From UBA4312 sp040266995 (GTDB lineage: Bacteria; Bacillota_I; Bacilli_A; Erysipelotrichales; Erysipelotrichaceae): DNA of 64,000 nt. Position numbers and translations under genes: made by a program. Under the pieces are notes generated by a model that was given only the letters and a program-made list of their open reading frames with translations, made no database searches and was not told the origin of the DNA. Of this stretch, positions 42,877 through 51,750 are shown in pieces; within the stretch, counting starts at the first letter, position 1; each line of letters starts with the position of its first letter. Where the stretch lies: the NCBI GenBank assembly GCA_040266995.1, contig JAWRHV010000001.1, forward strand, positions 1 through 64,000, in the 5' to 3' direction.

Positions 42877-44655
42877 TTATAACGGACGACAGATTTCTTT
42901 CAGCCAGGCCGATTCATCCTCATTCAAATAAGGACTGATTTTTTCAACTACCTGTTGATGATAATCATTTAGCCAGGCTATTTCTTCTTTTGTCAATAAG
43001 GATGGGTCGATTCCTTCCCGGTCAAAAGGAACAAAGGTCAGACATTCAAAATGCATAAACTGTCCATATTCGTTTTCCTGCCCATTGACGGCAAGGACCT
43101 CATTTTCATGACGAATCCCAAACTGCCCTTCCATGTATACACCAGGTTCATCACTGGTAATCATGCCGGCTTCCAAGATACCGGAATCATTACGCTCCGG
43201 CACTATCCGCCAACGGATACCGTTTGGCGCTTCATGAACACTCAACACATGGCCGACACCATGCCCTGTACCACATTGATAATCCATATTTCGATTCCAT
43301 AAGGGTCCACGGGCCAATATATCGAGATTGATCCCGCGACAGCCATACAGCCAGTGCGCTTTTTCTAATCGAATATGACCTTGCAATGCCAACGTAAACC
43401 ACTTTTTCTCCGGTTCGGTAATAGGTCCCAGCACATAAGTTCGTGTAATATCGGTCGTTCCCAATAAATAATGGCCGCCACTGTCGACAAGATACAACCC
43501 TTCCGGTAAAAGCTGTGTATCCGTTTCCGGCTCCGAATGATAATGCATCATCGCTGCATGGTCTTTATATGCGGAAATCGTCGCAAAACTGTCTTCGATA
43601 TATCCAGGCTGTTCTTTTCTCAACTGATTCAGATGATCCGACGCGCTTATTTCCGTAATATACGTATCCTTTACATTCTTTTTTAACCAATACATGAATT
43701 TTGTACAAGCCACACCATCGTAAATATGTGCCTGCTTTGTATTGGCGATCTCTACCTCATTTTTAATTGATTTGAACCCGATGATCGGATTGGTGCACGT
43801 ATAAATATCCGCTGTAATAGAATTTGCTAAAGTGGAATTGATTTGTTCCGGATCGATCATAACACAGCCATCCAAAGCGCGAACATCTTCATAAATAGCA
43901 TGATAGCCTTTGACAAGGATCCCGTTCTGTTCAAAAATCTGACGACTTGTTTGATCCAGCCGTGATCCATCCATGTAAATGATAGCCTTGTCCAAGGTTA
44001 CGATCGTATAAGCCAGAGCAACCGGAAAATAGGGAATATCATGCGCGCGCAGATTGTACAACCACGCTATTTCATCGATCTTTGTGGTGATGTGGCTGGT
44101 ACAGCCGTTGGATACCATCACCTGGCGAAGCTGCTGAAGCTTGTCGGCACATGACCTTCCTGCATATTTTTCTTCAAAGGCAAAGGTCGGTGTCGCAGGT
44201 AAAGCAGGTCGGTCCTTCCAGATCCTGGCAACCAGATCGACATCGTCACGACATTGGATATCCTTAGCCCGGAACAATCTTTCATATGTTTTAGCCAGAT
44301 TCCAGTGGATGACCTTGCCATCAAAGCCGACGGTTTGTCCAGCCTTCAGCATATCGATAATATAAGCAGGAATGGATGGTGTATCCGGGTTTCCCATCTT
44401 CATCAGTTCAATGGTCGATCCTTTCAGCTGGCTGGCCGCCTGGATAAAATAACGACCATCGGTCCACAAGGCCGCTTTATCCATCCCTACAACAAGAATG
44501 CCGGCACTGCCTGTAAATCCAGACATATACTGCCGACATGCATAATAATCACAAACATATTCCGTTTCATGCGCATCGCTGGTAGGAATGATATAAGCAG
44601 AAATGTCTTCCTTTTTCATTTCCTGACGCAATGCATCCAATCTTTCTCTAATCAA
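42877..44655 (-). CDS. Aminopeptidase P (M24 family), long form
   Basis: About 592 residues. No ATG fits; the best start is TTG 44655, with AAGAGG 8 nt upstream, while GTG 44664 is a second option. Two N-terminal creatinase-like domains are followed by the pita-bread domain. All five metal ligands are visible: Asp in VDSGGHYLLG, Asp in TTDITRT, His in GTGHGVGHVLS, Glu in TSDEPGVY and Glu in IRHENEVLA. The enzyme removes the N-terminal residue ahead of proline. The long, eukaryote-like form is common in gut firmicutes and Bacteroidota. Confidence 0.92.
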   Translation of the reverse strand: MIRERLDALRQEMKKEDISAYIIPTSDAHETEYVCDYYACRQYMSGFTGSAGILVVGMDKAALWTDGRYFIQAASQLKGSTIELMKMGNPDTPSIPAYIIDMLKAGQTVGFDGKVIHWNLAKTYERLFRAKDIQCRDDVDLVARIWKDRPALPATPTFAFEEKYAGRSCADKLQQLRQVMVSNGCTSHITTKIDEIAWLYNLRAHDIPYFPVALAYTIVTLDKAIIYMDGSRLDQTSRQIFEQNGILVKGYHAIYEDVRALDGCVMIDPEQINSTLANSITADIYTCTNPIIGFKSIKNEVEIANTKQAHIYDGVACTKFMYWLKKNVKDTYITEISASDHLNQLRKEQPGYIEDSFATISAYKDHAAMMHYHSEPETDTQLLPEGLYLVDSGGHYLLGTTDITRTYVLGPITEPEKKWFTLALQGHIRLEKAHWLYGCRGINLDILARGPLWNRNMDYQCGTGHGVGHVLSVHEAPNGIRWRIVPERNDSGILEAGMITSDEPGVYMEGQFGIRHENEVLAVNGQENEYGQFMHFECLTFVPFDREGIDPSLLTKEEIAWLNDYHQQVVEKISPYLNEDESAWLKEICRPL

Positions 44656-44670
44656 AATCAACACCTCTTA

Positions 44671-45351
44671 TTATTTTACATAAAACGCTTTTTCTAAAGC
44701 AAAATATAAACCAAAGTTCAATCCAAACAGGATAGCACAGACAAAAATGATCTTTATCCATAGAAGAAACAGGTTATTGGCCTTGTATGTATCATCCAAA
44801 CGCATGGACTTAAACTGCGCCCATGCCACATAAAATGACGCAAAATAAGAAAGCGCCTGGAATATAACAACGAGCGGTTCCGGATTGGAAATCCAGAAAA
44901 TCGGATCCAGTAATTCCTTTTTCTCTAATGCTTTTACAAAGACCGTCGTCGCTTTGACGGCATGATGCTGGTTAAACAGACCCATAGCCCCGAAAAAAGC
45001 AACGGCCAGCATGATCAATAACGGCAGCAATGTCAGAATGCTCTTCCATGTCGGTTTGTCATCGGTGACCCGATATGTCTGTGCCAGCAGACATAGTACC
45101 GCAAACCCATACAACAGAACATACACGATCTGATAATGTGGAACCATAAAATAACCAACACTGAAAATGAACATCAAGAATAAAATGAAGTTCGCTATCA
45201 TATCAATCGTATCATGCCGCCAATGGATCTCCCATAATCCGAATTCTCCAAAAGAAAAAATCTTCGTGATCGCATGGCGGATCGGTTTAGGCAGTAATAA
45301 GGCAATTAACGCGATAACACCTACAATGCCATATATAATATAATCTGTCAT
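44671..45351 (-). CDS. Hypothetical integral membrane protein
   Basis: 226 residues from ATG 45351 (GGGAG 6 nt upstream); the longer frame to 45429 has no site. About six hydrophobic helices with short loops, a conserved-looking WEIHWRHDTIDMIANF after the first helix, and a charged loop before the fifth. I do not recognise the family. It lies between mscS and the aminopeptidase gene, 15 nt from the latter. Confidence 0.7.
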   Translation of the reverse strand: MTDYIIYGIVGVIALIALLLPKPIRHAITKIFSFGEFGLWEIHWRHDTIDMIANFILFLMFIFSVGYFMVPHYQIVYVLLYGFAVLCLLAQTYRVTDDKPTWKSILTLLPLLIMLAVAFFGAMGLFNQHHAVKATTVFVKALEKKELLDPIFWISNPEPLVVIFQALSYFASFYVAWAQFKSMRLDDTYKANNLFLLWIKIIFVCAILFGLNFGLYFALEKAFYVK

Positions 45352-45449
45352 AATCATCTCCCATTTCGATACACTTATCTGACAATATTGTAAAATAAAT
45401 CCTGTGTAAAGTCTACAATATATGTACAAAAATACACATCATTACACAT

Positions 45450-46214
45450 TTAATCTTTGGCTGTATGAATGTTGTAAGCCGGTACTTCAGCGACTTCTTT
45501 TCTTGCCTGCTGCAGCTGTTCCTGCAACGCAAACAAGGTCGGCCAGTACATCTCGTATGGAACATAACAATAGATGCCTAGTACAACATATCTTTCCTTG
45601 AAATTGTCGACCGTGACCTGGATGGATTCCTCATTTTTCAAGATCTCCGGCTGGTGGTGTATAATCTGTTCAAAGGTATGCATGCACCGAGGCAGATCGG
45701 TAGAATGAGAAATCGGCATCTGAATATGGATCCTTCGATTTTTTTCCTTCGAATAATTCACAACAATGGAAGAGATGATCATCGCATTCGGAATGACGAC
45801 CTCTTGTCTGTCAAAGGTCAATAACGTTGTAAACATGACCTCCAGACGTGTACAGGTCCCTTCATATTCACCAATCTGGATATAATCACCGATGGAAAAA
45901 GGTTTGGTCAATAAAATCTGGATGCCTCCGGCCACATTGGCCATGTTCTCTTTTAATGCCAGCGAAATACCGAGTCCGGCTGCGGACAGGGCACCGACGA
46001 TGACATTGGTATTGACCCCTAAGCTGGATAAAGCCATGACTGTCCCGATGATCCGAATAATAATACTGAGTGAAGAACCAATAAATGTCATCGCTCCCTG
46101 CTCAGGAATGGCCTTTCCCAATTTCAGAAATAAACGCTTGACCAACGGGCCCGCAATCCAGCCAATAAGGAGTATCACAATGGCCTGAAGCCACTTATTT
46201 TCTAAGAAATTCAT
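45450..46214 (-). CDS. MscS family mechanosensitive channel
   Basis: 254 residues: three N-terminal helices, the pore helix GALSAAGLGISLALKENMANV with its Ala/Gly pattern, then the beta domain (KPFSIGDYIQIGEYEGTCTRLEV, VVIPNAMIISSIVVNYS) and a C-terminal alpha/beta part. The channel opens on membrane tension and protects against hypo-osmotic shock. It follows gltX by 26 nt. Confidence 0.92.
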   Translation of the reverse strand: MNFLENKWLQAIVILLIGWIAGPLVKRLFLKLGKAIPEQGAMTFIGSSLSIIIRIIGTVMALSSLGVNTNVIVGALSAAGLGISLALKENMANVAGGIQILLTKPFSIGDYIQIGEYEGTCTRLEVMFTTLLTFDRQEVVIPNAMIISSIVVNYSKEKNRRIHIQMPISHSTDLPRCMHTFEQIIHHQPEILKNEESIQVTVDNFKERYVVLGIYCYVPYEMYWPTLFALQEQLQQARKEVAEVPAYNIHTAKD

Positions 46215-46240
46215 AATTCCTCCTGAAAAAGAACCGGGGA

Positions 46241-47704
46241 TTAAGCCGGTTCATTGATCACTTGTTTCAAACGATCGATTCCAATCTGAATACGACGTAA
46301 ACATTCTTCTTTTCCCAATAGATAAGCAATTTCTGTAGCTCCTCCCGGGGTTGCCTTTTTACCGGATAAAGCCGTACGGATCGGCCACAACAGGACCCCG
46401 TTCTTTACGCCCATCTGGGCCGGCATACTTAATAAATATTCATGCAAAGCCTGGGCATCCTCCCAGTGCTCATAACCAGCCAACGGCTCCATCATCGCTT
46501 CCAAAACCTTTAAAGAGCTTTCTTTCGTTGATTTCTGCCGTTTATGGCGGAACATTTCCAGATCGTATTGCTCATCATACGAATCCAGGAAGTCTACTAA
46601 CTGCGCAATATCGTTCAACGTACTGATACGTGGACGGATCAGATCGGCAATATAGTTCCAGTCATACGTCTTGTGCAATACTTCTTTTAAACGTGGGATA
46701 ACCAGATCATAATACGCTTGATCGTCCATGTCCCTTAAATAAACACTGTTCATCCAGGTCAGCTTATCGATATCAAAAATCGCCGGACGCTTGGAAATGC
46801 GTCGGATATCAAATTGTTCAATCAATTCCTGCAAGGTAAAGATTTCCTGGTCTGTTTCCGGTGACCATCCCAACAAGGCGATGTAGTTGATCACGGCTTC
46901 CGGCAAATATCCCTTGGCAATCAGATCCTGGAAAGAGGCATCCCCATTTCGTTTGGAAAGCTTGTGCTGTTCATCCTTCATCACCGGTGGAACGTGTACA
47001 TACACAGGTCGCTGCCAACCATAGGCATCATAGATCAAGTTGTATTTTGGTGTACTTGATAAATATTCATTTCCCCGTACGACATGGCTGATCTGCATCT
47101 GATGATCATCGATGATATTGGCAAAATTGTACGTTGGAAAGCCATCGGATTTGATCAATACCATTTCATCCAGGATATCGCTTTCCACCTCAATGTGACC
47201 ATAAACCTCATCATCGAATGCGGTCGTTTCCACTTGATCGATGGTCTGACGAATGACGTATTCCTGACCGGAAGACAGTTTTTCCTGTATTTCCTGTTCA
47301 CTGAGCTTTTTACAAGGGTCTTCGAACAGGAACGTTTCCCCCTGCTCTTTCCGCATCGCTTCAATGTCTTCTTCTTTACAGAAACAATAATGGGCGCCTT
47401 TAAGCTGGATCAGCTTTTCCGCATACCCCTTATACATCGGCAATCGTTCGCTTTGAATATAGGGTCCGAAATCACCGCCAATATCCGGTCCTTCATCCCA
47501 CTGCAGCCCGCACATCTTCATCGTGTCATAAATGATGTCCACAGCGCCTTCCACTTGTCTTTGCTGGTCTGTATCTTCAATACGCAGCAGGAAGTCACCT
47601 CCATCGTGCTTGGCAATCAAATATTCAAATAACGCCGTTCTCAGATTTCCAATGTGCATATAGCCTGTCGGACTCGGCGCAAATCTTGTTCTCGTTTTGT
47701 TCAT
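46241..47704 (-). CDS. gltX: Glutamyl-tRNA synthetase
   Basis: 487 residues, class I. The HIGH motif appears as HIGN at 17-20 after FAPSPTGYM, and the KMSKS motif as KLSKRNGD near residue 250. The usual anticodon-binding helical domain follows. Since a GlnRS is encoded 3 kb away, this enzyme need only charge tRNA-Glu. No T-box leader is visible in the 167 bp upstream. Confidence 0.96.
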   Translation of the reverse strand: MNKTRTRFAPSPTGYMHIGNLRTALFEYLIAKHDGGDFLLRIEDTDQQRQVEGAVDIIYDTMKMCGLQWDEGPDIGGDFGPYIQSERLPMYKGYAEKLIQLKGAHYCFCKEEDIEAMRKEQGETFLFEDPCKKLSEQEIQEKLSSGQEYVIRQTIDQVETTAFDDEVYGHIEVESDILDEMVLIKSDGFPTYNFANIIDDHQMQISHVVRGNEYLSSTPKYNLIYDAYGWQRPVYVHVPPVMKDEQHKLSKRNGDASFQDLIAKGYLPEAVINYIALLGWSPETDQEIFTLQELIEQFDIRRISKRPAIFDIDKLTWMNSVYLRDMDDQAYYDLVIPRLKEVLHKTYDWNYIADLIRPRISTLNDIAQLVDFLDSYDEQYDLEMFRHKRQKSTKESSLKVLEAMMEPLAGYEHWEDAQALHEYLLSMPAQMGVKNGVLLWPIRTALSGKKATPGGATEIAYLLGKEECLRRIQIGIDRLKQVINEPA

Positions 47705-47871
47705 GATATCAATCCTTTCGCGAATATATGATACATGAACCCGAACATTCTTTCAACAATACTATAAGGATAAAAAATCAATTATTTTACTTGTTCTATG
47801 ATAATCTTATAAAAAAATCAACAAAAACAGTTGTAAATATTTAGAATAAATTGTACAATGTATTAGCGCAT

Positions 47872-47947
47872 TGGGGTATAGCCAAGCGGTAAGGCACCAG
47901 ACTCTGAATCTGGCATTTCCTTGGTTCGAATCCAAGTACCCCAGCCA
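47872..47947 (+). tRNA. tRNA-Gln (anticodon CTG)
   Basis: 76 nt including an encoded CCA. Acceptor TGGGGTA pairs with TACCCCA, anticodon stem CCAGA/TCTGG holds the loop CTCTGAA with anticodon CTG, and the T-loop GGTTCGAATCC is normal. The U1-A72 pair is a known identity feature of tRNA-Gln. It lies between the genes for GluRS and GlnRS. Confidence 0.95.
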
Positions 47948-47956
47948 TTTAACCAT

Positions 47957-47982
47957 AAAGGGACATCCTGTCCCTTTTTTTA
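47957..47982 (+). terminator. Terminator after tRNA-Gln
   Basis: AAAGGGACA (47957-47965) and TGTCCCTTT (47969-47977) form a 9-bp stem with a 3-nt loop, followed by more T. Confidence 0.9.
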
Positions 47983-48038
47983 TTGAAACAGTCTTGAAAA
48001 CAGGTGACGAAACCAAGGTTGATGGTATAATGATGTAG

Positions 48039-48680
48039 GTGATAATGATGAAGAAAAAAGTATTGATAACCGGTGGTCATGGAGATATCGCGATGGCCAT
48101 TGTCAAATTACTCGAAGAAGAAGGGTATACCGTTCTGGCGACCAGCCATCAACAAATGGATGTCACGGACTGGGAACAGATCGAATCCGTAATGAAGGAA
48201 TTCAACCCAGATATTCTGATCAACAACGCTGGGTACGTCGTTCCCAAATCCATTCGCCAAACGGATCTTGAAAGCGCCCGCAAACATATTGAAATCAATT
48301 TGGGTGGTGTCTTCTACTGTACAGAAATCGGATTGAAATACAATCCACAACTGCAGATTGTCAATGTCGGCAGTGCCGCTGCTGTGGAAACTCACGCCAC
48401 ATGGAGTGGATACTGTGCCGCCAAAGCCGGCGTTATCATGGCTATGAAGTGCTGGGCGGAAGACGGAATCAATATCGTCACCATCTCTCCGGCAAGAACA
48501 CGGACGAAAATGCGAAAAAGCCTGTTTCCCGATGAAGACCAGAATACTCTGCTGGAACCGGATGATTTTGCCAAGGTGGTAATGAAAGCCGTCCATAATG
48601 AATACCAGCCAGGAACCCATATCATTGTCCGTAAACAAAACGTGCAAGCTATTCTCAACGGTGAAATCGGGGATCAATAA
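48039..48680 (+). CDS. Short-chain dehydrogenase/reductase family protein
   Basis: About 211 residues; ATG 48045 or 48048 are the best starts (TAGGTGAT upstream). It shows TGGHGDIAMAI, NNAGYV, and the catalytic Ser, Tyr and Lys (NVGSAAA and YCAAKAG). It is shorter than most SDRs (about 250), lacking part of the substrate-binding end. It stands alone behind tRNA-Gln, with a terminator of its own. The substrate is unknown. Confidence 0.82.
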   Translation: MIMMKKKVLITGGHGDIAMAIVKLLEEEGYTVLATSHQQMDVTDWEQIESVMKEFNPDILINNAGYVVPKSIRQTDLESARKHIEINLGGVFYCTEIGLKYNPQLQIVNVGSAAAVETHATWSGYCAAKAGVIMAMKCWAEDGINIVTISPARTRTKMRKSLFPDEDQNTLLEPDDFAKVVMKAVHNEYQPGTHIIVRKQNVQAILNGEIGDQ

Positions 48681-48700
48681 CCCCTTTCTCTGCCTATATC

Positions 48701-48762
48701 AAAGCTCCCTTTCTGATGGCCGGCGATTAGCATTCGCTGTCTTTCATAAAGGGAGCTTTTTT
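48701..48762 (+). terminator. Terminator of the SDR gene, long loop
   Basis: AAAGCTCCCTTT (48701-48712) pairs with AAAGGGAGCTTT (48748-48759), followed by T. The 35-nt interior may fold further. It stands between convergent genes and could also act on the minus strand. Confidence 0.75.
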
Positions 48763-48792
48763 ATTTTATTTCATTGTTTATGGATCCATATT

Positions 48793-49467
48793 CTAATCAT
48801 CGGTTTCCAAATCCGGATCATCATACATATCATCCGTAATATCGTTTTCTTCATTGCCTATTTCTTTGCTCAGTATGGTTCCCTCTTGCGCATCCACATA
48901 ATACTCATACTCTACATTGTCTGTTGCGACAACAAACTCAATATCGTAGATTTTCTGCCCGTTATTTGCGGTAAAAAGATGGATTTCCTTGACAAGAACA
49001 GCTTGTGCATTATACCCTGCATCCTGCAGTGCGATGGCCAGCGCCTGTTGATCGGTTAACATGCTGCCGGTATCCGTTTCGGTCTGACCGGCTTTTTCCG
49101 TTTCTGTCTGGTCTGTTTTTACTGATTCGTCTTTCGTCGGACTCTTTTTTTGTTTTTTCCAACTTATCTTTTCATAACTTGCTTCCAGAACATCACCGGT
49201 TTCTACTTCAATTTCAAATTCATATTCCCCTGTTTTCTTTTTGTTGACAAACTCAATGACATAGATTTCTACACCATTTTCTACTTCTTTTTTCTCTTTT
49301 GTAAAGGTGACATCCTTTGATTTCAGGTTGACAAGATCCAACACTTTATCCTTTGCCTCTTCCATCGTCATTTCACCGGCGGCCTTTAACGAAAACATAG
49401 AAAAGGAAAAACACAGAGAAGCCATCACCAACACAAAGACCAATTTCTTTAGGATATGTTGTTTCAT
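48793..49467 (-). CDS. Secreted or anchored protein with two PepSY domains
   Basis: 224 residues from ATG 49467 (GGAGGAAG upstream). An N-terminal signal sequence (KKLVFVLVMASLCFSFSMFSLKA) lacks a lipobox, so it is secreted or stays as an anchor. Two PepSY domains (about 30-95 and 130-205) have the typical opening EEAKDKVLDLV or DQQALAIALQDAG and the close VETGDVLEA or DAQEGTILS. A Lys/Thr-rich linker separates them and the tail is very acidic. PepSY domains inhibit peptidases or modulate cell-surface enzymes. Confidence 0.87.
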   Translation of the reverse strand: MKQHILKKLVFVLVMASLCFSFSMFSLKAAGEMTMEEAKDKVLDLVNLKSKDVTFTKEKKEVENGVEIYVIEFVNKKKTGEYEFEIEVETGDVLEASYEKISWKKQKKSPTKDESVKTDQTETEKAGQTETDTGSMLTDQQALAIALQDAGYNAQAVLVKEIHLFTANNGQKIYDIEFVVATDNVEYEYYVDAQEGTILSKEIGNEENDITDDMYDDPDLETDD

Positions 49468-49611
49468 AGATACTTCCTCCTTTACACATATCTTTATTAC
49501 ACACATAAGGTAGTCACAACATTTTTTAAGTATTACTTACATTTATATTATGACAGTCTATGAAAATAAATCAACCCCCTCAAAAGCGGATGCAACCCAT
49601 CAATTGTTCCT

Positions 49612-49645
49612 ATCATAAAAAAATAACCTGTCATCCAATGACAGG
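49612..49645 (-). terminator. Terminator of glnS
   Basis: CCTGTCAT (49627-49634) and ATGACAGG (49638-49645) form an 8-bp stem with a 3-nt loop, followed on the minus strand by a T tract. Confidence 0.88.
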
Positions 49646-49662
49646 CTATCACATACTTTATC

Positions 49663-51330
49663 TTATTTTGGTAATTTAAAGGAGCTCTTTAAGGAAGTAA
49701 TACGGTTAAATACCGGCTGGCCTTCTTTTGAATCCTTGGTATCGATACAGAAGTACCCATTCCGAATAAACTGGAACGAATCTCCCGGCTGATACTGATC
49801 GATCGTCTGCTCAATATAGGCTGTATCGATCACAGTCAGTGAATTCGGATTCAGGTTTACCGAGCCATCCTCGTTATAAACACCTTTTTCTTCATCCACA
49901 AGGTTTTCATATAAACGCACCGTTACCTTTTTAGACTGGTTAACCGGTACCCAGTGAATCGTACCCTTGACTTTACGACCCGTAAAGCCCGATCCGCTTT
50001 TGGTTTCCGGGTCATAAGTACAATGCACTACTGTTACATTTCCCTGCTCATCCTTTTCAAAGCCGGTGCATTTCACGAAGTAAGCATTCATCAGACGAAC
50101 TTCATTGCCGACAAACAGACGGAAGTATTTTTTCGGTGGTTCTTCCATGAAGTCATCCCGCTCGATCCACAGTTCCTTGCTGAATGGAATCTGACGAACA
50201 CCTAGCTCTGGATTTTCCACATTGTTGGTGGCTTCCAGGTATTCAACCTGGTCTTCCGGATAATTGTCAATCACCAGTTTGATTGGATCCAGCACAGCCA
50301 TCAAACGCGGTGCCTTCGGCTTCAGATCATCCCGGATACAGTATTCCAGCATCGCATAGTCGACAGACGAATTGCTCTTGGAAACACCGGCCAGATCCAT
50401 AAATCTTTTAATGGATTCCGGGGTAAAACCACGGCGACGCAACGCAGCGATGGTAACCAGACGCGGATCATCCCATCCGTCCACAACACCTTGTTCCACC
50501 AAACGTTTAATATACCGTTTTCCGGTAATGACATTGGTCAAATACATTTTCGCAAATTCAATCTGTTTTGGAGGATTTTCATATTCCAGTTCCCGTACGA
50601 CCCAGTCATACAGCGGACGATGGTCTTCAAACTCCAGCGTACAGATCGAATGCGTGATACCTTCGATGGCATCTTCGATCGGATGCGCAAAATCATACAT
50701 CGGGTAAATACACCAAGAATCCCCGGTATTATGGTGGTTCATATGGGCTACACGATAGATTACCGGATCGCGCATGTTGATATTCGGACTTGCCATGTCG
50801 ATCTTGGCCCGCAATACTTTCGAGCCATCTTCAAATTCCCCGTTCTTCATTCGTTCGAACAAATCCAGGTTTTCTTCGATACTGCGGTCTCTGTATGGCG
50901 AATTCTTTCCAGGCTGTGTCAAAGTACCACGATATTCACGGATCTGCTCAGCGCTCAGATCACACACAAAGGCTTTTCCCTTTTTGATCAGCTTAACAGC
51001 CGCTTCATACATTTGCGGGAAATAATTAGAAGCAAATTTTACTTCTCCGACATAATGAGCACCTAACCACTCTACATCGGAGACAATGGATTTCACAAAT
51101 TCCATATCTTCCTTTACAGGATTTGTATCGTCAAATCGAAGATGAAAATCTCCATGGTACTCTTGGGCCAATCCATAGTTTAATAAAATGGATTTTGCAT
51201 GACCTACATGAAGATATCCATTCGGTTCCGGCGGAAAACGAGTCGCAATTTTTGTATACGTTCCTTCCGCCAAATCTTCATCGATGATTCTTTCTATAAA
51301 ATTCTTACTTACCGGTTCAGTCATAGTCAT
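49663..51330 (-). CDS. glnS: Glutaminyl-tRNA synthetase
   Basis: 555 residues, class I. HVGH at 41-44 after FPPEPNGYL is the HIGH motif, and the catalytic core continues with RFDDTNP and GWDDPRL. The second signature, normally VMSKR in GlnRS, reads VITGKR near residue 265, so the Met-Ser is replaced. The C-terminal beta-barrel domains that read the anticodon are present. It charges tRNA-Gln directly; most firmicutes instead use GatCAB. The start could also be the second ATG, two codons on. Confidence 0.94.
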   Translation of the reverse strand: MTMTEPVSKNFIERIIDEDLAEGTYTKIATRFPPEPNGYLHVGHAKSILLNYGLAQEYHGDFHLRFDDTNPVKEDMEFVKSIVSDVEWLGAHYVGEVKFASNYFPQMYEAAVKLIKKGKAFVCDLSAEQIREYRGTLTQPGKNSPYRDRSIEENLDLFERMKNGEFEDGSKVLRAKIDMASPNINMRDPVIYRVAHMNHHNTGDSWCIYPMYDFAHPIEDAIEGITHSICTLEFEDHRPLYDWVVRELEYENPPKQIEFAKMYLTNVITGKRYIKRLVEQGVVDGWDDPRLVTIAALRRRGFTPESIKRFMDLAGVSKSNSSVDYAMLEYCIRDDLKPKAPRLMAVLDPIKLVIDNYPEDQVEYLEATNNVENPELGVRQIPFSKELWIERDDFMEEPPKKYFRLFVGNEVRLMNAYFVKCTGFEKDEQGNVTVVHCTYDPETKSGSGFTGRKVKGTIHWVPVNQSKKVTVRLYENLVDEEKGVYNEDGSVNLNPNSLTVIDTAYIEQTIDQYQPGDSFQFIRNGYFCIDTKDSKEGQPVFNRITSLKSSFKLPK

Positions 51331-51377
51331 TTCCTTTCGTCAACACTCGTATTTTATCATAGATGTTTGCTGTCGTC

Positions 51378-51403
51378 ATAAAAAAAAGATCATTATTGAT
51401 CTT
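51378..51403 (-). terminator. Terminator of the RHH gene
   Basis: AAGATCA (51386-51392) and TGATCTT (51397-51403) pair with a 4-nt loop, followed on the minus strand by eight T. It overlaps the stop codon of the RHH gene and precedes glnS. Confidence 0.75.
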
Positions 51404-51590
51404 CGTGCTTATGTCTTCTTTTCATAGGCTTTTTAACATTATCCTCATCTTCAAAGAAGGCTTCCAATATTCTCTCGATAGCCATTGTATGGGTCTGACC
51501 CATCTCTTCGGCATAATCACTTAATTTTTCATAAATCTCATTGTCTAAATAGTATGAAATTCTACGTCCATCCTTTTTTTTGCGTGCCAT
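51393..51590 (-). CDS. Ribbon-helix-helix (CopG/Arc-like) DNA-binding protein
   Basis: 65 residues: a basic start, the ribbon RRISYYLDNEIYEK, two helices (LSDYAEEMGQTHTMAIERILEAFFE broken at the turn), and a Lys/His-rich tail. The fold fits small dimeric repressors. A GGAG site precedes the ATG. No toxin gene is next to it, so it may be a stand-alone regulator. Confidence 0.75.
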   Translation of the reverse strand: MARKKKDGRRISYYLDNEIYEKLSDYAEEMGQTHTMAIERILEAFFEDEDNVKKPMKRRHKHEDQ

Positions 51591-51691
51591 ATATCAAAAT
51601 CTCCCTGTAGAAGATATTATACATGATTTTAATAAAAAATAAAATCGAAAATAACAAAACTATGTTCATTCGTGTGTATCATTGGAAAATA

Positions 51692-51714
51692 AAGCGGATA
51701 TGCTTCATCCGCTT
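51692..51714 (-). terminator. Probable terminator of the cellobiose operon
   Basis: AAGCGGAT (51692-51699) and ATCCGCTT (51707-51714) pair with a 7-nt loop. The minus-strand downstream side is TTATTTTCC, only moderately T-rich. It lies about 37 nt after the glucokinase stop. Confidence 0.6.
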
Positions 51715-51750
51715 ACTTTCCAGTTTATTTTCAGCTCCATTCAAGTCAAT

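Noticed and set aside
47705..47871. T-box leader for gltX
   Set aside because: The 167-bp region lacks the T-box sequence and a terminator/antiterminator pair on the minus strand.
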